Assembly (NCBI GenBank): GCA_938075305.1
Contig: CALJGV010000005.1
Location: 165,390-229,389, forward strand
DNA from: an uncultured bacterium
GTDB lineage: Bacteria; Planctomycetota; UBA1135; GCA-002686595
Direction of reading: 5' to 3'
Length of the DNA stretch: 64,000 nt
The notes under the pieces: model-generated
The model's database searches: none
What the model was told of the DNA's origin: nothing
Seen by the model: only the letters and a program-made list of their open reading frames with translations
Made by a program: the position numbers and the translations under genes
Part shown: positions 25,625-34,053 of the stretch, piece by piece
How positions within the stretch are numbered: position 1 is the first letter of the stretch
How the letters are laid out: each line of letters begins with the position of its first letter

Positions 25625-26722
25625 TCAGCGAGGGGAGTTCACTCGCGCCTGGAACGCGGGCATGGGGAACTCGACTCCGAGGATGTGTCGCCCGGGCCCG
25701 GAGGGGATCTCCAGCGCGGCCGGCGAGCCGTCGATCCTGTAGGTGACCTCCTCGCGGGCGTCGAGGGGCGCGACCCACCACGCCAGCGTGTACGCACCCC
25801 CGCGGGCCAGGGAGAGCTCGGCCCCGCGCCCATCCAGGGCCACCACCTGCGGCCCGCTCATCCCGCCGGCCCCGGGCCGATCCGGGGCGTAGTCCAGGGG
25901 AGGCTCCAGGCCCACCGGACGCAGGGAGAGTCGAACGCTCCACCGCTCGGGATCGGGGAGAGCCCCCGTCGCCTGGAACGCAGCGCGGACCCCCGGGCCT
26001 AGGTGAAGCTCCTCGTCGCCATAGAGCCCCTCGAAGAGCTCGGTCGCGGCGCCGGGGACGAGGGGCACCACGTCAAGGCACGGTGCGGTGGCCGCGAAGA
26101 TGGCCCGCCCGGCCTCGATGGCCGCGTCCCCCTCGAACGCGCGCGCCGGATCGGCGCCTGGCCGGGCTTCCCGCCACACCAGGTGACCCGCCCTGGCCAG
26201 CGCCCCCGACTCCTCGAAGATGCGGAGCTCGAACCAGTGCAGGCTCTCCCCGAGCCGGATCGGATCGAGGCGCGGGTCGAGGGGGACGTCGCGACCGCAG
26301 AGGACGCCCTCCGCCCGCCAGATCTCCGCACCGCTGCCCAGCTGAACGATCACGGTCCCCGTGCCCTCGGGCAGCCCGAAGACCTCGAAGGCCCCGGTCG
26401 GACTGACCTCGACCACGCGGCGAACCGCGAGGGGTCCCTCGTGAGCCCGGGCGTTGACTGCCACTCGCATCCCACTCAGGGGACGGGGGCCCTCCGCTCC
26501 GTCCTCACCGCGGAGCGGCAGGTCGGCCTCCGCCGTCCCCGCCGCGAGGGTGACGCGGCCGCGCATCACCCCTGAGAGATGACGGACATTGTCGTAGAGG
26601 TACTGAGGGTCGCTCCGGAAGACCACCGTCTCCCCGCCGCACTGAATCGGCAGCGCGCCAACGGCCCACAGCAGGCCCATGAGGCCGAGCAGTTGGAGGA
26701 GGGTTCGGGTGGAGAGCGACAC
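25625..26722 (-). CDS. Hypothetical exported protein
   Basis: A 365-residue protein I do not recognise. The GTG at 26722 is chosen because it starts a signal/anchor sequence (TRTLLQLLGLMGLLWAVGAL) and because the longer frame would overlap the sigma-factor gene. The mature part is beta-rich, with a carboxypeptidase-regulatory-like stretch (RVVEVSPTGAFEVFGLPEGT then GTVIVQLGSG), suggesting Ig-like or CarboxypepD_reg-like domains that face the outside. It lies 56 bases after the sigma-factor stop, on the same strand as the kinase/sigma pair, and could be a target or part of that signalling unit. Confidence 0.62.
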   Translation of the reverse strand: MSLSTRTLLQLLGLMGLLWAVGALPIQCGGETVVFRSDPQYLYDNVRHLSGVMRGRVTLAAGTAEADLPLRGEDGAEGPRPLSGMRVAVNARAHEGPLAVRRVVEVSPTGAFEVFGLPEGTGTVIVQLGSGAEIWRAEGVLCGRDVPLDPRLDPIRLGESLHWFELRIFEESGALARAGHLVWREARPGADPARAFEGDAAIEAGRAIFAATAPCLDVVPLVPGAATELFEGLYGDEELHLGPGVRAAFQATGALPDPERWSVRLSLRPVGLEPPLDYAPDRPGAGGMSGPQVVALDGRGAELSLARGGAYTLAWWVAPLDAREEVTYRIDGSPAALEIPSGPGRHILGVEFPMPAFQARVNSPR

Positions 26723-26778
26723 GTCCCAAAGCCTACCCGGGTTCCGCGCCACGGGTACCACCCCGCGGGCCACGCGGG

Positions 26779-27690
26779 TCACCTGGCGCGGGATCTCAGC
26801 CAGCGGATGGATGAGCCCTGGACGGACTCGAGCGAGGCCGCATGGCCCTGCTCGCCGGCCCGCGCGAGGTCGTCGCGGTTGGCCTCGCACCACTCGCAGC
26901 CCAGCTCATCCACGTGGAAGGCGATGAAGCTCGCAGGGCCGGGCTCGAGGTTCCCCGCGAGCCAGCCCGAGATCCAGCGCCGCGAAGGGCAGGACACCCG
27001 CCGCTCTCGCCAGACGGACTGCACGTCCATGGGCGCGTCCGCGTCCGCCGCCAGCCCATCGAGGGACGCCGCGACCTCCTCTGCCCCTGGCTTGGAGAGG
27101 AGCAGCTCCCGGATCTTCTTGAGCGCCCGGAACTTGATGCCCGCCACCGACACCTCGTCCCGGAGACCGAGCAGCTGCCAGAGGTCCCGGTTCCGCATGC
27201 CGCCGCGCAGGATGCCCTCGACCACCATGAGCCGGTTCATCTCACCCGCGGACCACGTCAGCTCCACCCACTCCAGCAGCGCCTCGACCATGAACTCGCG
27301 TCCGCGATCGGCCAGGTCGGTGCGCCGGATGATCTGGCTGGGGGTCCGCTCGTCGGCGGCCACGGAGTCGAGGTCCAGGGCAGCCACCGGGTCGTCGTCG
27401 TCCCCGCCCCGGCCGCGGATCTCCTGGCGCCGGAGCTGATCGATAGTGCGGTTTCGGCAGATGCCGAAGAGGAACTGCTCGAAGCTGTAGGCGGAGTCGA
27501 AGCCCCCGATACCACGCACCGCGCCGAGGAAGGTCTCCTGAACCACGTCCTCGCGGACCTCCGCGTCCCCGATGCGTCGGGCGACATAGGAGAGCAGGCG
27601 CCCGGCGAATGCGCCCTCCACGCGGGCCCACTCGGCCTCGTCGAAGGCCTGGAGGCGCGCCACATCCGGGCTCCAGTCCGCGTCGCTCAT
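26779..27690 (-). CDS. ECF-type RNA polymerase sigma factor with Cys-containing tail
   Basis: A 303-residue sigma-70 family factor, longer than the usual 180-200. Region 2 is at about residues 15-95 (AEVREDVVQETFLGAVRGIG, FEQFLFGICRNRTIDQLRR). Region 4 is around 140-195, with a helix-turn-helix NRDLWQLLGLRDEVSVAGIK. A C-terminal extension of about 100 residues has CPSRRWISGWL and the cluster HVDELGCEWCEANRDDL, which resembles the His/Cys-Cys site of zinc anti-sigma domains. The ATG at 27690 overlaps the kinase stop by four bases (ATGA), so the two are translationally coupled. This suggests the kinase controls the sigma factor; that link is inference. Confidence 0.82.
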   Translation of the reverse strand: MSDADWSPDVARLQAFDEAEWARVEGAFAGRLLSYVARRIGDAEVREDVVQETFLGAVRGIGGFDSAYSFEQFLFGICRNRTIDQLRRQEIRGRGGDDDDPVAALDLDSVAADERTPSQIIRRTDLADRGREFMVEALLEWVELTWSAGEMNRLMVVEGILRGGMRNRDLWQLLGLRDEVSVAGIKFRALKKIRELLLSKPGAEEVAASLDGLAADADAPMDVQSVWRERRVSCPSRRWISGWLAGNLEPGPASFIAFHVDELGCEWCEANRDDLARAGEQGHAASLESVQGSSIRWLRSRAR

Positions 27691-29087
27691 GACCCCCACC
27701 CCAGCTGTTCCACGGCATTGATGCCCAGGAGCCCGAGGAGGGTCGCCCCGAATCCAACGGTGGCCATCAAGAGGAGGAACAGGGCGAAGCGGAAGGAGCG
27801 CCCGATCCAGCCGCCCTGCTGGCTCCGCACGAGCTGGTCGGAGATGGACCGGTACCCCGCCAGCACGCCGCCCATGACGGCTACTACAGAGCCCACGAAC
27901 ACGTCGAAGGCGACGCGGTTCGTCTCGGCGAGGGTGCCTGCCAGGCCCCCCGTGACCCGCGGAGGGACGGGGATGACGACCGGGACCGAGGCGGCGGAGG
28001 TCTCCTCCAGGGGGGGCGTCTCCTCGCCAGCCCGCTGCTCCCTTGACTCGGCGGCGAGCTCGGCCACGAGCGCCCGGGCACGGCTCGCCGGGCCACGCCC
28101 TTCGGCGGCGCCCGACGAACCGGAGCCCGCAGGCTCCTCGGCGCGCTCCTCCACCTCGTAGCCCCCATCGAGCAGCGAGGGCGTGGGCGGTTCGGGCCTC
28201 GCGCCCCCCGGTGTCGCGCTGCCGGTCCCCACGGTCAGGCGCGGGACCTCGAAGGTGATGTCATCGCCGGCGAGGGCGGACTGCCCGAGCATCCCCAGCA
28301 CCTCCCGCACGCTCTCCGGCCGGTCATCGGGGTCGAGGCGCAAGCACGCCTGCGCGGCCTCGAGGGCGACAGGGGGGAAGCTGTCTGGAAACTCGGGCGG
28401 CTCGTCGCTCTTGCGCACAACGAAGGCGCCACCTTCGCCGCCATGGAAGGGGACCTTGCCCACGAGGGACTCGTAGAGGATGACGCCGAGGCTGTAGATG
28501 TCGGCGCGGTGATCCGCTCGCTGGACCAGCATCTCGGGCGCCATGTAGAGCGGCGTGCCCCGCCCGAAGGTGAGCGTCATGCGCCCCCCCTCCAACAGTT
28601 TGGAGAGGCCGTAGTCCCCCAGCCGGGCGTTGTCCCCACGGATGAAGATGTTGCTGGGCTTGAGGTCGAAGTGAACGATCCGCCGCTCATGGAGGGCCAC
28701 GAGCCCCCGGGCCGCCTGGGTCACGTGCCGGAGCGCCTCCGGCATCGTCAGACGCCCCTCCTTCAACCGCCGGGCGAGGGTCTCTTCACCGGCGTAGCCC
28801 ATGATCAGGTAGGGCACCCCCATGGCCGCCCCCTGGTCCTCGATCGTCACCAGGTTGGGATGGTCGATGGACGCAAAGCTGCTGACGAGGCTTAGCTCGC
28901 GCTCCACGGCGGCCCGCTGGTCGTCGTCGTCCACCTTCAGGAACTTGATGGCGTACGCCTTCCCGATGGAGGTCTTCCGCGCCTTGTAGACGTCGCCGAA
29001 GGCGCCGCCGCCCAGCCGGTGCTCGATCGTGTAGCCCGGCACGAAGTCCGGCTGCCGGAACGAGTTGTAGAACGCCTCCCAATCCAT
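27687..29087 (-). CDS. Ser/Thr protein kinase, tail-anchored
   Basis: A 466-residue eukaryotic-type kinase. The kinase domain covers about residues 19-275: Gly-rich loop LGGGAFGDVYKA, catalytic Lys in AYAIKFLKV, catalytic loop IVHFDLKPSNIF (HFD for HRD), and DYG in place of DFG, then PLYMAPEMLV and YSLGVILYESLVGKV. A Pro/Glu-rich linker follows. A large hydrophobic C-terminal region with two segments (VFVGSVVAVMGGVLAGY; ALFLLLMATVGFGATLLGLL) anchors it in the membrane. The key Lys and Asp residues are present, so it is probably active despite the altered motifs. It shares an ATGA junction with the sigma-factor gene. Confidence 0.88.
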   Translation of the reverse strand: MDWEAFYNSFRQPDFVPGYTIEHRLGGGAFGDVYKARKTSIGKAYAIKFLKVDDDDQRAAVERELSLVSSFASIDHPNLVTIEDQGAAMGVPYLIMGYAGEETLARRLKEGRLTMPEALRHVTQAARGLVALHERRIVHFDLKPSNIFIRGDNARLGDYGLSKLLEGGRMTLTFGRGTPLYMAPEMLVQRADHRADIYSLGVILYESLVGKVPFHGGEGGAFVVRKSDEPPEFPDSFPPVALEAAQACLRLDPDDRPESVREVLGMLGQSALAGDDITFEVPRLTVGTGSATPGGARPEPPTPSLLDGGYEVEERAEEPAGSGSSGAAEGRGPASRARALVAELAAESREQRAGEETPPLEETSAASVPVVIPVPPRVTGGLAGTLAETNRVAFDVFVGSVVAVMGGVLAGYRSISDQLVRSQQGGWIGRSFRFALFLLLMATVGFGATLLGLLGINAVEQLGWGS

Positions 29088-29224
29088 GACGGCCCCGAGG
29101 CTAGCCCGCGGGCAGCCGGAACGCGACGGGCAAGCCGCCCCGAGCCGGAACTCTGCCGCGGGATGTCCCCGCCCCGCTCAGCTCAGCTCAGCGCGGAGCC
29201 TGGACGGCGGCGAGGGGACCTCCC

Positions 29225-30232
29225 TCAGAGCGCCGAGACGACGATCCCGCCGCCGGCTTCACGCGCTTCAAGGAAGGCCTCGCGCGCCGCGCCGTACAGG
29301 TCCTCGCGCCGATCGATGTCGGGGCTCGGGAAGTTGCCGATCCCGATGGCGATGTCGATCCGATCCCCCACCAGATCGAGCAGACGGCGCTCGTCCGCGT
29401 TGTCCGCGACGCGCCGGGCCATGATCTCCGCGCCGTCCGGGCCGGTGTTCGGCAGCAGGAAGAGGAACGAGTTCTCATCGAAGCGGCCGAGGACGTCGGT
29501 GTCCCTGGACGCGTCGAGGAAGATCGCCGCGAGCTCACGAAGTACATCGTCCGACGCCTGGCTCTCGAACCCGAGCATGGCGCAGGCCAGCGGGGCGTGG
29601 AAGCGCCGCGCGCGCTTGAACTCCTCGTCGAGCTTGTAGGAGAGGAACGAGAAGTTGAACAGGCCGGTCACCGGGTCGATGACCGCCTTGAGCAAGGCGT
29701 CATCCCGGGTCTCCCGCGGCGCCGGCGCGGCGCTCGAGAAGGCCGCCCCGGTCACGAGGGTCTGGAGCAACGCCTCCGGCAGTTGGTCCTCCCGCGCCGT
29801 CCCCCGCCCCTGGGTGGGCAGCGCCGGGCGCGGGCCGCCGTTGAGCCCGAGCAGGGCGGTCAGCTTGCTCGCGCTGATCGGCCTCGTGAGCGAACCGGTC
29901 GCCCCGCAGAAGCGGGCGATGGACTGGGCCTCCGCGTTGTTCTGGTCCACCAGCAGGAAGGTGCGGCAGCGCGTGCGCCCCGTGAGCTGGCGGAGCACCT
30001 CGTAGACGTTGCGGTCCTCGGGCCCGGTGGTCCGCATCCAGGCATCGACGATGACCACGTCACCGGGCGCCGGGGGCGCCTCGGTGAGCTCGCGCCAATT
30101 CTCCACGTGGGCCACGCTCCACCCGGCGAGGGCGTCCTCCGCGAGCGAGGAGGACTCGATGGCCGCCCTGGCCGAGGCCAGCACGGAGTCATCGTGGGTC
30201 GCGATTCGAATGGAACGGAGGCCGTCGCCCAT
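29225..30232 (-). CDS. Receiver-like plus degenerate GGDEF protein
   Basis: A 335-residue soluble protein. Residues about 1-125 look like a response-regulator receiver (GDVVIVDAWM strand, CRTFLLVDQNN, and GSLTRPISASKLTALLGL at the end, with Arg-Pro for the usual Lys-Pro). Residues about 183-330 match a GGDEF domain (DPVTGLFNFSFLSYKLDEEF, RFHAPLACAMLGFES). The active-site loop, however, is GRFDENSF, so the Gly-Gly-Asp/Glu-Glu-Phe signature is lost and cyclic-di-GMP synthesis is unlikely. It may bind nucleotide or another protein. Start at 30232 is chosen over a longer frame whose added residues are Pro/Arg-rich. An isolated gene between the kinase and yebC. Confidence 0.78.
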   Translation of the reverse strand: MGDGLRSIRIATHDDSVLASARAAIESSSLAEDALAGWSVAHVENWRELTEAPPAPGDVVIVDAWMRTTGPEDRNVYEVLRQLTGRTRCRTFLLVDQNNAEAQSIARFCGATGSLTRPISASKLTALLGLNGGPRPALPTQGRGTAREDQLPEALLQTLVTGAAFSSAAPAPRETRDDALLKAVIDPVTGLFNFSFLSYKLDEEFKRARRFHAPLACAMLGFESQASDDVLRELAAIFLDASRDTDVLGRFDENSFLFLLPNTGPDGAEIMARRVADNADERRLLDLVGDRIDIAIGIGNFPSPDIDRREDLYGAAREAFLEAREAGGGIVVSAL

Positions 30233-30445
30233 GGGTGATGCAGGTGCGGTGCCCCGGGGTGGTCGGGGCGATCTGGGGTCTCGTCGCGGGGCCGGCGCCC
30301 GCTCAGGGACGAGGTTGCAGATCTGACACCTCGGATTCAAACGGCACGGGCCTGAATCCGGCCGCACCGCAGGTGACTGCGCCCGGCCACGTGCCTCGTC
30401 GCCCCCCCTGGCTCGTTCCGTCCAGGCGCCCAGGGGGTGGGGCCC

Positions 30446-31231
30446 TCAGCTGGAGAGCTCCTCCATCCACTCCTCGGGGATGTCGTAGTTGGCGTAGACG
30501 TTCTGGACGTCCTCGTTGTCCTCCAGCCGGTCGATCAGCTTGAGGATCTTCTCGGCGTCGGACTTGGAGGCCACCTCGACGGTGTTCTGCGGGACGTACC
30601 CCGTCTCCGCGGAGAGGAGCACCGCGCCCCCCGCCTCGAGGGCGGTCTTCACGTCGAGGAAGTCGGTCGCGCCGGCGAACACGGTGGCCACGTCGCCCTC
30701 CACGACGACGTCCTCAGCCCCACCCTCGAGGGCGAGCTCCATCAGCCCGTCCTCGTCGAGGGCCTTGCCGTCGAAGTCCTCGGCCCCCTGCTCGCCGGTC
30801 ATGTCCACCACGAAGATGGACCGGAAGTCGAACATGAAGGACACCGAGCCGCTGGTCCCCATGTTCCCGCCGCCGCGCTCCAGGGCGAACTTGACGTCCG
30901 GCGCCGTGCGGTTGCGGTTGTCCGTCAGGCATGCGATGAGCAGCGCCACGCCGCCAGGCGCGTAGCCCTCGTACATGAGCTCCTCGAAGTCATCCCCATC
31001 CTTGGACCCTTCCCCGCGCTTGATCGCGCGCTGGATGTTGTCCTTGGGCATGTTGGCCGCCCGGGCCTTCTCCACCGCGTACTTGAGCTTGAGGTTGGTG
31101 TCGGCCTCGGCGCCGCCCTGGCGCACTGCGGAGATGATGTTCCGCGCCAACTTGCTGAAGATCTTGGCTCGCTTGGCGTCCACCGCGTTCTTGCGGTGCT
31201 TGACGTTCGCTGCGTGAGAGTGGCCTGCCAT
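30446..31231 (-). CDS. yebC: YebC/TACO1-type protein
   Basis: A 261-residue member of the YebC/PmpR family, with the hallmark start MAGHSHAANVKHRKNAVDAK and KRAKIFSKLARNI. It is followed by AADTNLKLKYAVEKARA-type and MPKDNIQRAIKRGEG motifs and the three-domain layout of the family. Members act as transcription regulators or, as shown for TACO1-like proteins, as translation factors helping polyproline synthesis. Which applies here cannot be read from sequence. It lies 198 bases after rpsI on the same strand, so it may be read from the rplM promoter or its own. Confidence 0.94.
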   Translation of the reverse strand: MAGHSHAANVKHRKNAVDAKRAKIFSKLARNIISAVRQGGAEADTNLKLKYAVEKARAANMPKDNIQRAIKRGEGSKDGDDFEELMYEGYAPGGVALLIACLTDNRNRTAPDVKFALERGGGNMGTSGSVSFMFDFRSIFVVDMTGEQGAEDFDGKALDEDGLMELALEGGAEDVVVEGDVATVFAGATDFLDVKTALEAGGAVLLSAETGYVPQNTVEVASKSDAEKILKLIDRLEDNEDVQNVYANYDIPEEWMEELSS

Positions 31232-31429
31232 CGCTCGGAGAGGAAGTGGGTCGGAGGGGGACGGGCGCAGCGGCGCCTGTCTCCCCAGATGGTAGCGGGA
31301 GAGGAGCAGAGCACTCCCCGTGGGTTTGAAACGGTCACGCCCGCCACCGCGGGGAGCCCGGCCCGAAGGCGGGGACTCGCGCGGAGGCGGGCGTGGAGGG
31401 GCGGTGCGTCCTGGTGGACGCGGCGCGGA

Positions 31430-31828
31430 TCAGCGCTTCGAGAACTGGAAGCCTCGGCGTGCGCCGCGACGTCCGTACTTCTTCCGCTCCTTCATCCGCG
31501 AGTCACGGGTCAGCAGGCCCGCTTCGCGCAGGGCGTCGAAGGACGCCGGGTTGATGTTCTTCAGGGCACGCGCGATGCCGAGGGAGACGGCCTCGCTCTG
31601 GCCGGTGGGGCCTCCACCGTTCACGTTGCAGAACACGTCGTACTGACCCGTGGAGCCCGTGGCATCCAGCGGTTGGCCGGCACGTTGACGGGTCTGCGTG
31701 GTGACGAAGTAGGTGTCCATCGGCTTGCCGTTGACGACAAAGCCGCCAGCGCCGGGCTTGAGGCGGACGCGCGCGATCGCGGTCTTGCGGCGACCGAGAC
31801 CCCAGGTCCAGGGATTGTTGACTGCCAT
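31430..31828 (-). CDS. rpsI: 30S ribosomal protein S9
   Basis: A 132-residue S9. Diagnostic segments are GLGRRKTAIARVRLKPG, FVVNGKPMDTYF and VNGGGPTGQSEAVSLGIARA. The C-terminal DSRMKERKKYGRRGARRGFQ ends in SKR, the tail that reaches the P-site tRNA. Full length for the family. It follows rplM by 18 bases, the conserved bacterial order, so the pair is one operon. Confidence 0.97.
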   Translation of the reverse strand: MAVNNPWTWGLGRRKTAIARVRLKPGAGGFVVNGKPMDTYFVTTQTRQRAGQPLDATGSTGQYDVFCNVNGGGPTGQSEAVSLGIARALKNINPASFDALREAGLLTRDSRMKERKKYGRRGARRGFQFSKR

Positions 31829-31846
31829 TGGAATCTGGTCCTTGGA

Positions 31847-32278
31847 TCAGAGGGTGTCGACCTTCACCGGCTTCTGAGCACCGTGCGGGTGCTCCTCGCC
31901 AGCGTAGACCTTGAGGTTACGGAGGAGGTCCCGGCCCAGGCGGGTCTTCGGGAGCATCCGGCGCACGGCGAGGGTCACGATGTCAGCGGCGCGACGCTCA
32001 GCGACCTTCTCGATCGCGACGTGCTTCTGACCATCGGGGTACCCCGAGTAGTGCCGGTAGATCTTGTCGGAGCCCTTGGAGCCGGACAGCTTCGGGCTGG
32101 CGCCGTTGATGACCACCACGTGGGCGCCGGTGCGCTCACTCGGGGTCCATGTGGGGCGGTCCTTCCCTTGAAGGACGGTGGCGATCTTGGCCGCCATGCG
32201 GCCGAGATTGTTCTCGGAGGCGTCAAAGAGGAGCCAGCGCTCCTCGACGTCGTCGCGTCGTACGTGTGTGGTGGTCAT
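31847..32278 (-). CDS. rplM: 50S ribosomal protein L13
   Basis: A 143-residue L13. Diagnostic motifs are ERWLLFDASENNLGRMAAKI, HVVVINGASPKLSGSKGSDK, IYRHYSGYPDGQK and AVRRMLPKTRLGRDLLRNLK, ending with VYAGEEHPHGAQKPV. The ATG at 32278 (MTTTHVRRDD) gives normal family length; the longer frame upstream has no L13 character. A small hairpin of 7 bp lies in the leader at 32343-32359, whose role is unknown. First gene of the rplM-rpsI pair. Confidence 0.97.
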   Translation of the reverse strand: MTTTHVRRDDVEERWLLFDASENNLGRMAAKIATVLQGKDRPTWTPSERTGAHVVVINGASPKLSGSKGSDKIYRHYSGYPDGQKHVAIEKVAERRAADIVTLAVRRMLPKTRLGRDLLRNLKVYAGEEHPHGAQKPVKVDTL

Positions 32279-32505
32279 GGGTCGCGGGGCCGCATCGAGA
32301 GCGGCGCGGGGGGCCCTGGAGAGGCGATCGCCGGAGGGGCGACCGTCCCCTGGGGACGGCGCTGACGGAGACCGCCAGACGCGCAACGCAACGCCGGGAC
32401 ACAGGTCTCGGCGCGGAGCGAGGGCGAGAAGATTAGAGGGCGAGCCCCGCCGCCGCAACGGTCGAGATCCGAATCCTCGGCCAGAGGCGTCCCGCCGGGA
32501 CCCGA

Positions 32506-34053
32506 TCAGCGCTCCGCCGGAGCAGGGGCGCCGGTGACCCGGATCCAGGTGTCCCCCCTCTCCCCCGCCCCTGCACCGCCCGCTTCGAGGGCCCCCTCAG
32601 GCCCCCCGAGCCCCCTGAATCCCTCCCCGGAGAGGCGTCCGAGGACCACCCACCCGCCTCCGTCCACCCCCCCGAGGGCCCACGCGGGCGGCGATGCCGT
32701 GGCGGCCGAGGCGTCGGCCGGCCCCCCCGTCTCGGGGCCGGATCGCCCCTCCCCCAGCCGCCAAGGGCCTGTCACCCGCCACCCTCCGGTTTCCCCGCGG
32801 ACCCACCCAGGGTCCAGGTCCCCCCAGCCGTTGATCGCAGGCTGAAGCGGCCGAAGCCCTGGATCGAGGGGGCGGAGGAGGTCGGCGACCGCCCCGTCCC
32901 CGAGGGCCAGCTCCAGCCGCCCGGCGGGGCCGGTGAGGTCGAGGGTGCAGCGCCTGGGGGGTCGACCATGGAGCTCGATGGCGGCGGGCCCTGGCCCGAG
33001 ATCGTCCAGGCGGAGGGTGACCCTTCGGCGGTCGACCTGCAGCCAGGGCGAGGCCCCGGCGACGCCCTCCAGCGACCGCACCCCTGGGCTGAGCCCCTCC
33101 GGAGAGGCCAGGTGGGACAGCGGGGTGAGGGCCATCGCTGCGCCGAGCCCTACGGCCGCGCCGAGGGCGGCGCCGGTCCAGGGGCGGCGGGGCTGGAAGC
33201 TGCGCCGAACGGCGAGGAGCAGCAGCATGGCGGTCCAGGCTCCCAGCAGCCCGGCCAGCGCGGGGGCACGCCGGACCACGGGGGGTGCGGGCGGGCGCTG
33301 GCGCGCGGCGAGACCCGGGTCCGGGGACCACGCGGGGGCCATCACGGCCGTCACACGGCCATCTGGTGCCGGGGGACCGGGCGAGAGGGCCTCGACCGTG
33401 GGGATCACCGGCCCGGGCGGGCGCTCGGCAGGAACCGGGATCCACGCCCGCAGCAGGCGGGAGGCGCCCAGGTCGAGGTTCGAGAGGATCTCGAGCGGCG
33501 GCGCGTCCCCGACCCTCACCTTCGCGGACCCCAGCGGCCCCCTGAGGGCGAGGTCCACGGGCAGCATCTCAACCGCCGGGCCCGGGGCCGGGTCCCTCCG
33601 CTCGCCGCCGCTGCCCCAGCCCAGCAGGCCGACGAGGACCACCGCCGCCCCAGCCCCGGGCCAGCCCCCGAGCCGCCCGGTCCAGATGAGGGCCAGCGCG
33701 AGCCCGCCCGCGACGAGGACCGCCTCCGCGGATCCAATGGGCTCCCCGGCCACGGAGGCACCCAGCACCCCGAACGGGATCAGGGACCCCGCTCCCACGG
33801 AGAGGTCGAGGAGAGCACGTGCACCCCCTCGCCGCTCCACGGATGGCCAGCCAAAGCAGACGACGCCCGACACCAGCAGCACCAACAGGGCGCCATCGAT
33901 CCCTCGCCACGGCCCAACGTCGAGCCCCGCGAGCCAGGGCCCGAAGAGCGCCGCCGTCGCCGCCAGGCCGAACAGGACCGTGCGGAGCGCGAACCCGCCT
34001 TCCGCGGCCGAGCCCACTTCGGACTCCGCCCCCGGCTCCTCCGGGGCGCTCAA
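32506..34053 (-). CDS. Polytopic membrane protein, unknown
   Basis: A 515-residue protein I do not recognise. The N-terminal 190 residues contain about five membrane segments (LRTVLFGLAATAALFGPWL; GALLVLLVSGVVCFGW; GSAEAVLVAGGLALALIW; GAAVVLVGLLGWG). A Pro-rich linker and a further pair of segments follow (LAGLLGAWTAMLLLLAVRRS; GAALGAAVGLGAAMALTPLS). The last 170 residues are probably extracytoplasmic and beta-rich. The start is a TTG at 34053 that overlaps the stop of the FtsQ-like gene (TTGA), the best evidence for this start because there is no suitable ATG. The tail shows the high Gly/Pro/Arg composition of the region. Probably coupled to the FtsQ-like gene. Confidence 0.6.
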   Translation of the reverse strand: MSAPEEPGAESEVGSAAEGGFALRTVLFGLAATAALFGPWLAGLDVGPWRGIDGALLVLLVSGVVCFGWPSVERRGGARALLDLSVGAGSLIPFGVLGASVAGEPIGSAEAVLVAGGLALALIWTGRLGGWPGAGAAVVLVGLLGWGSGGERRDPAPGPAVEMLPVDLALRGPLGSAKVRVGDAPPLEILSNLDLGASRLLRAWIPVPAERPPGPVIPTVEALSPGPPAPDGRVTAVMAPAWSPDPGLAARQRPPAPPVVRRAPALAGLLGAWTAMLLLLAVRRSFQPRRPWTGAALGAAVGLGAAMALTPLSHLASPEGLSPGVRSLEGVAGASPWLQVDRRRVTLRLDDLGPGPAAIELHGRPPRRCTLDLTGPAGRLELALGDGAVADLLRPLDPGLRPLQPAINGWGDLDPGWVRGETGGWRVTGPWRLGEGRSGPETGGPADASAATASPPAWALGGVDGGGWVVLGRLSGEGFRGLGGPEGALEAGGAGAGERGDTWIRVTGAPAPAER

